Below are positions 60,314 to 64,000 of a DNA stretch of 64,000 nucleotides, in pieces (position 1 is the first letter of the stretch; each line of letters starts with the position of its first letter). Below the pieces are notes generated by a model. The model worked only from the letters and a program-made list of their open reading frames with translations. It did not search any database and was not told the origin of the DNA. The DNA lies in assembly GCF_003688895.1 (NCBI RefSeq), contig NZ_REFV01000002.1, positions 1 to 64,000 on the forward strand. The letters run 5' to 3'. This DNA comes from Dokdonia sinensis (GTDB lineage Bacteria; Bacteroidota; Bacteroidia; Flavobacteriales; Flavobacteriaceae). The translations under genes and the position numbers were made by a program.

Positions 60314-60949
60314 ATGTCATTTAAAAAAGCAACCATCATCGTTTTCTTGATTCTCTTAGTAGATCAAATCTCTAAGGTGTATATCAAAACTAACTTCTTA
60401 TTAGGAGAGTCCATTCAGGCTTTTGGACTTGACTGGTTCGAGATTCGTTTTGTAGAAAATGAGGGTGCGGCCTGGGGCACAAGGCTTCCAGGAGAATATG
60501 GAAAACTGATTTTGTCATTGTTCAGACTTGCTATATCACCTATTATTGGATATTGGTTATACAAGAGCGCAAAGGAAAACGCACCTAAGTTACTTATCGT
60601 TGCGATTGCACTCATTTTTGCAGGAGCGGTAGGAAATATTATTGATTCTTTATTATACGGGGTTCTTTTTGATGAAAGCACACCGAGCCAAGTAGCGACA
60701 TTTTTACCAGAAAATGGAGGATATGCTTCTCCACTTTATGGAAACGTGGTAGATATGCTGTATTTCCCTATATGGGAAGGTATACTTCCATCTTGGATTC
60801 CAGTCTGGGGAGGAAAGTCATTTACTTTCTTTAACGCTATTTTTAATATAGCAGATATGGCGATAAGTACAGGAGTGGGTATTCTGCTTGTTTTTAACAA
60901 AAAAGTGTTTCCTAAAACAAAGCCAGCAGAACAGGAAGTTGAGGCTTAA
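60314..60949 (+). CDS. lspA: Lipoprotein signal peptidase (signal peptidase II)
   Basis: 211 residues, longer than E. coli LspA (164) by an insertion. Four membrane helices. It cleaves prolipoproteins after lipidation, and the window encodes several lipoprotein substrates. The two catalytic aspartates are in GNVVDMLYFPIW near 140-151 and FNIADMAISTGV near 180-191. The preceding GNIIDSLLYG near 105 and a loop of about 45 residues (LFDESTPSQVATFLPENGGYASPLY) are the Bacteroidota insertion. Its stop codon shares bases with the stop of the opposing response-regulator gene (TTAA). Confidence 0.95.
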   Translation: MSFKKATIIVFLILLVDQISKVYIKTNFLLGESIQAFGLDWFEIRFVENEGAAWGTRLPGEYGKLILSLFRLAISPIIGYWLYKSAKENAPKLLIVAIALIFAGAVGNIIDSLLYGVLFDESTPSQVATFLPENGGYASPLYGNVVDMLYFPIWEGILPSWIPVWGGKSFTFFNAIFNIADMAISTGVGILLVFNKKVFPKTKPAEQEVEA

Positions 60950-61362
60950 GAGGCTTCTGAAGTCATAAAGACGTTTGCAAGTTCTTCTGGTCTCACGGGT
61001 TTAATAAGGAAATCCTTTACGAGACTTATTGCTTTGGAACGCTCTATGTCTACAGGGTTTATAGACGAGCTTACGATATATAATGTTGTTTCTTTAAGGG
61101 CTGGAAAGTCATACTTTCCTAATTCAGTCAGGAACTGCCATCCATCCATAACAGGCATATTGAGATCAAGTAAAATCACTTGGGGTAAGCCCCGCTCTTC
61201 TAAATGCTGTAACGTTCTCACAAAGTAATCTAACGCCTCTTTACCATTTTTAAAAATAAGTAAGTTTTTAGACAGTTTTTTAATATCTATCAACCTAGTT
61301 ATAAGGCTTATGTACATATCATCATCGTCTATTATACAAGCGAGTTCAATGGGATATTTCAT
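60946..61362 (-). CDS. Single-domain response regulator
   Basis: 138 residues, only a REC domain. Acid pocket CIIDDDDMY near 9-17, phospho-acceptor Asp in VILLDLNMPVMDGWQFL near 61-77, Thr/Ser in YIVSSSINP near 95 and the conserved Lys in LIKPVRPEEL near 118-127. No output domain. Encoded 22 bases after the histidine kinase; such pairs often form phosphorelays or redox/light circuits. Confidence 0.93.
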   Translation of the reverse strand: MKYPIELACIIDDDDMYISLITRLIDIKKLSKNLLIFKNGKEALDYFVRTLQHLEERGLPQVILLDLNMPVMDGWQFLTELGKYDFPALKETTLYIVSSSINPVDIERSKAISLVKDFLIKPVRPEELANVFMTSEAS

Positions 61363-61384
61363 TCTTTTAGGGGATTAATTATCG

Positions 61385-62530
61385 TTATAAACGAATTGTA
61401 AACTTTGTACCACGCCCTAGGGTGCTTTCTACAGAAATCTTGCCACCAAGAGCTTCCACTTGATTTCGAGTTAGAAACAACCCCATTCCTACAGCATCGT
61501 CATTATTATTAAAGGTCTGATATAATTGAAACATTTTATCACCGTGGCTTTTTAAGTCTATTCCTATTCCGTTATCTTGAACGACAAGATATTGTTTTTC
61601 ATTTTCTTCAAAAGTAAAGACACGAATTTCTGGGCGTACTCCTGCTTTTCTGTATTTAATCGAATTTGTTAGTAAGTTTAACAGGATACTTTCTAGATAT
61701 GCTGGCACATACTGCACTTTTTCGACCTCTGAGAAATCAGTATAAATCTCTGCATCAGACTGCACAATGAGTTGCTTTATGCTCGTTCTTACAGTATTAA
61801 AAATATCTTCGATATGCACAAACTCACGATCTGTATCACCAGCCATCTGTATGGTAATAACCTCGTTAAGGTGCTTAAGGGTTGTGTCTAAATTTTGTGC
61901 AATCTGAGTAAAGTTCCCAAAAAGTTCTTGTTGCTCCTGGGACAGATTCTTAGCCTCAAATAATTGAGTTGTGAGTTGCATATTACTTACGTGTGATCGT
62001 AAGTTGTGGGACACAATATGTGAAAAGGTGTACAAGCGTTCGTTATGTTTTTCTATTAGGTCTAAAGAGGCCTGTAATTGCAACTTGATTTTTTCCTCTT
62101 CGTCAATACTTTGAAAAACACCTCTGATCCCTATAATCTCTCCTTCTTCATTTTCCATAGGTTTTCCGTGTGCTCTGGCCCAAAAGACGGACCCATCATA
62201 CGTAACCATTTTAATCTTTGTATCAAACGGTATTCCTTGAGCACAACCAAAGAAAAGTGCGGTTGCTTTATCTGTATGCTCCTCAGCATAGAATTTATAC
62301 CCATTTTTTAAAGTGGGAATGAAATCTTCGGGGACTTTAAGTATACGTTTTGCCTGGTCATCAAAAAAACTCCTTTTATTCAGGAAATCGACCATCCACC
62401 CTCCGGCCTCCGTAAGATTAGAGATTTCTTCATAATAGAAGTTGTCCATTGCAAATAGCTCCCGACTCTCCAATTTTTTTTGATCCTTTGATATAGAAGG
62501 TTTGCGTCTTATCAATGTATTTACTTTCAA
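61385..62530 (-). CDS. Soluble PAS-domain sensor histidine kinase
   Basis: 381 residues without membrane helices, so a cytosolic sensor. Residues about 30-155 form a PAS/PAC module (GGWMVDFLNKRSFFDDQAKRILKVPEDF, ending IGIRGVFQSIDEEEKIKLQ). A helix precedes the HisKA-like box RLYTFSHIVSHNLRSHVSNMQ near 166-186, with the phospho-acceptor His in FSHIVSH. The C-terminal HATPase domain has the N box LLNLLTNSIKYRK near 285, VQDNGIGIDLKSHG near 322, and GLFLTRNQVEALGGKISVEST near 350-370. The partner is the REC protein immediately downstream. The signal is unknown. Confidence 0.92.
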   Translation of the reverse strand: MKVNTLIRRKPSISKDQKKLESRELFAMDNFYYEEISNLTEAGGWMVDFLNKRSFFDDQAKRILKVPEDFIPTLKNGYKFYAEEHTDKATALFFGCAQGIPFDTKIKMVTYDGSVFWARAHGKPMENEEGEIIGIRGVFQSIDEEEKIKLQLQASLDLIEKHNERLYTFSHIVSHNLRSHVSNMQLTTQLFEAKNLSQEQQELFGNFTQIAQNLDTTLKHLNEVITIQMAGDTDREFVHIEDIFNTVRTSIKQLIVQSDAEIYTDFSEVEKVQYVPAYLESILLNLLTNSIKYRKAGVRPEIRVFTFEENEKQYLVVQDNGIGIDLKSHGDKMFQLYQTFNNNDDAVGMGLFLTRNQVEALGGKISVESTLGRGTKFTIRL

Positions 62531-62575
62531 TGGAACTTAATTGAGGCAGTCAAGGTATAAAAAAATAAGAAACAA

Positions 62576-63142
62576 TTAACAGAATTTAAAGGAATTTGAT
62601 GGGCTTACACAGTATTTCATCGAGACATCTAAGCTGTTTGTCGTTATTTCTTTTTCTTCTGGCTCAAAATAGGATAGGCCTATTGTAAGTAGTTCCTTGT
62701 TAGATTCGGCAAGGAGCTTGTCGTAAAAACCTTTGCCGTAGCCTACTCTGTTTCCCTTACTGTCATAAGCAAGAAGTGGTAGGAAAACAACTTGCGCTTT
62801 CGCGAAAGCGATTTCAATCCCATCTACAGGTTCTGGAATTCCGTATTCGTTTACTTGAAGCTTGGTGTTATCCAGCAATAGGAAGTGTTGCATTGTGCCC
62901 TTTTCAAAATCAGACTTCGAGATGAGAACGTTCTTGTCTTTTCCCGAAAGGATGTTAAGAATGTAGGTCGTGTCTACCTCTAGCAGGCGTTCTATAGGTA
63001 AGAAAATATGGTAATAGTCGTATTCCCAAATATCAAGACCAAGCAATTGATTTGCAATAGCAAGACTGCGGTTATCGCGTTCCTCTGCAGAGAGGGAAGC
63101 GCGCAAGGCCTTATATTTCTTCCTCAGACTCGCCTTGTTCAC
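62576..63142 (-). CDS. 5-formyltetrahydrofolate cyclo-ligase
   Basis: 188 residues from GTG 63142 (MNKASLRKKYKALRASLS, the usual N-terminus). Converts 5-formyl-THF to 5,10-methenyl-THF with ATP in folate recycling. The ATP-binding signature is FLPLLAYDSKGNRVGYGKGFYDKLL near 113-137. N-terminal KxLRKxxKxLRxxLS helix and WEYDYYHIFLPIERLLEVDT near 40-60 are family-typical. A palindrome copy (62795-62810) encodes AFAKA in EIAFAKAQVVFLP. Starts inside the last 32 bases of the upstream deacylase gene. Confidence 0.92.
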   Translation of the reverse strand: MNKASLRKKYKALRASLSAEERDNRSLAIANQLLGLDIWEYDYYHIFLPIERLLEVDTTYILNILSGKDKNVLISKSDFEKGTMQHFLLLDNTKLQVNEYGIPEPVDGIEIAFAKAQVVFLPLLAYDSKGNRVGYGKGFYDKLLAESNKELLTIGLSYFEPEEKEITTNSLDVSMKYCVSPSNSFKFC

Positions 63143-64000
63143 TTGTTGATTTTTCTACAGAGACATTAAAAATGGCGTCGCCTTGATACACTAGTGATGC
63201 CTCATTAACATTAATCACATAACCTTCGGATTTTGCCTTTACTACGTGTCTAAATTTCCCATAAGGATCTGTAATCGTTGCGATGTGTTGTCCTATCTCT
63301 AGATGTTGCCCGCAATGCACTTTAGTATGCAGGAGACCGCTATAGTTTGCGCGTATCCATTGGGTGCTTTCTATATATTTAGACGGCCTATCTGCTTCTG
63401 GAACTTCAATGGCAGGGTCTAGCATTCCTAAATGTGCAAAAACCCGCATTGCTCCTTGTACGCCTGCTTTTGCAATTTCTTTGTCACTTACTTTAGATTT
63501 CCCGCCTTCAAACAGTAATACTGGAATCTTAAGCCTAGAACAGGTAGCACGATAGGATTTAGGGATAATCTTAGACGTGAGGGTGAATGGAGCATTAAAA
63601 ACCCGAGCATACTCTGCGGATACTACATCAAGGGGATCTATACGGACCTGCGCCACATTAAAACGAGCAGCACCTCCCGTATGAAAATCCAGACACAGAT
63701 CTGCAACGGGTAAAATTTTCTTTACAAATTGATATGCAAATCTACTGGCTAGAGAGCCTCTTGGATTTCCCGGAAAGACTCTGTTGAGGTCTCTGCCATC
63801 TGGAAAAGCTCGTTTCATATCCAGAAAGCCAAAAATGTTAACCACCGGTATACAAATGATGGTTCCTTTTTTGGGTTTATTAATTTTTCTGGCAATAATC
63901 TGGCGCACGATTTCTACACCATTGATTTCATCACCGTGTATTCCAGATGTAATTAAAATGACTGGCCCAGGCTTTTTTGCACGTTCAATAATGATAGGAA
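63111..64000 (-). CDS. AstE/AspA-family deacylase, N-terminus cut by window edge
   Basis: The frame is open to base 64000, so the start lies outside; about 296 residues are visible. Succinylglutamate desuccinylase/aspartoacylase pattern: the zinc motif GIHGDEINGVEIVRQI is about 23-38 residues from the edge, later CIPVVNIFGFLDMKRAFPDGRDLNRVFPGNP near 50-80 (the NxxG/DLNRxFPG substrate motif), and FHTGGAARFNVAQVR near 107-121. Hydrolyses N-acyl amino acids; in Flavobacteriaceae this gene often sits with rimK, which would be upstream outside the window. Its end overlaps the 5-formyl-THF cyclo-ligase gene by 32 bases. Confidence 0.85.
   Translation of the reverse strand, partial: PIIIERAKKPGPVILITSGIHGDEINGVEIVRQIIARKINKPKKGTIICIPVVNIFGFLDMKRAFPDGRDLNRVFPGNPRGSLASRFAYQFVKKILPVADLCLDFHTGGAARFNVAQVRIDPLDVVSAEYARVFNAPFTLTSKIIPKSYRATCSRLKIPVLLFEGGKSKVSDKEIAKAGVQGAMRVFAHLGMLDPAIEVPEADRPSKYIESTQWIRANYSGLLHTKVHCGQHLEIGQHIATITDPYGKFRHVVKAKSEGYVINVNEASLVYQGDAIFNVSVEKSTSEQGESEEEI

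Noticed and set aside
3605-62810. Palindrome CGCTTTCGCGAAAGCG as a simple terminator
   Set aside because: More than half of the copies lie inside genes and few have a T run; at 43692-43713 it may double as one but this does not explain the family.

Overview
The window reads as chromosomal DNA of a marine Flavobacteriaceae bacterium (Bacteroidota), probably close to Dokdonia, Krokinobacter or Leeuwenhoekiella. The family call rests on gene families (T9SS-sorted secreted protein, DUF4175 membrane protein, NrdB with an N-terminal ATP-cone next to an NrdA that lacks one), on promoters of the Bacteroidota form TAnnTTTG, and on gene starts without Shine-Dalgarno sequences. The genus is inference only. 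No prophage, insertion sequence or CRISPR array was seen. The window cuts a gene at each edge.

Left part (1-25 kb): a partial secreted LamG/Calx-beta protein, pgk divergent from a DNA polymerase III delta' gene, an OmpH-like lipoprotein, a methyltransferase and mnmG (each start codon abutted by a parS-like 16-mer), a 988-residue T9SS protein, ybeY with a giant DUF4175 protein, an AlkB-like membrane oxygenase, gltX, a beta-barrel protein, an SPFH protein, a three-gene YtxH/holin-like envelope cluster, glnS with an unusual C-terminal tail, and folB.

Middle (25-35.7 kb): an intact tRNA-Cys gene followed by two further copies of its 3' part. Between the copies lie two toxin-antitoxin operons (ParE-type, then HigBA), a compact tandem array without an integrase. 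Next come a gene broken by an in-frame TGA, a LysE exporter, a DUF2807 protein, a four-gene run ending in small proteins, and rnr. The 700-bp rnr-rpiB gap is AT-rich, holds several near-DnaA boxes and a degenerate parS, and coincides with a switch in dominant gene strand (mostly minus to its left, mostly plus to its right). I propose it as a candidate replication origin.

Right part (35.7-64 kb): rpiB, two GNAT genes each preceded by a 225-258 bp structured repeat, a sterol-desaturase-like gene, nrdB-nrdA, a hotdog thioesterase, csbD, tRNA-Ala(GGC), a universal stress protein, another GNAT, a MATE exporter, a cation/proton antiporter, an MBL hydrolase followed by S8 and M1 peptidases, umuD-umuC (UmuD lacks its catalytic serine), rnpA, DUF4349, a third toxin-antitoxin pair, a C-terminal processing protease, an OmpA-like protein without a normal start codon, lspA, a response regulator with a soluble PAS histidine kinase, 5-formyltetrahydrofolate cyclo-ligase, and a partial AstE/AspA-type deacylase.

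The whole window is sprinkled with the palindrome CGCTTTCGCGAAAGCG: 13 copies of its 14-base core plus several degenerate ones. Inside genes it is read almost always in the frame that encodes Ala-Phe-Ala-Lys-Ala.
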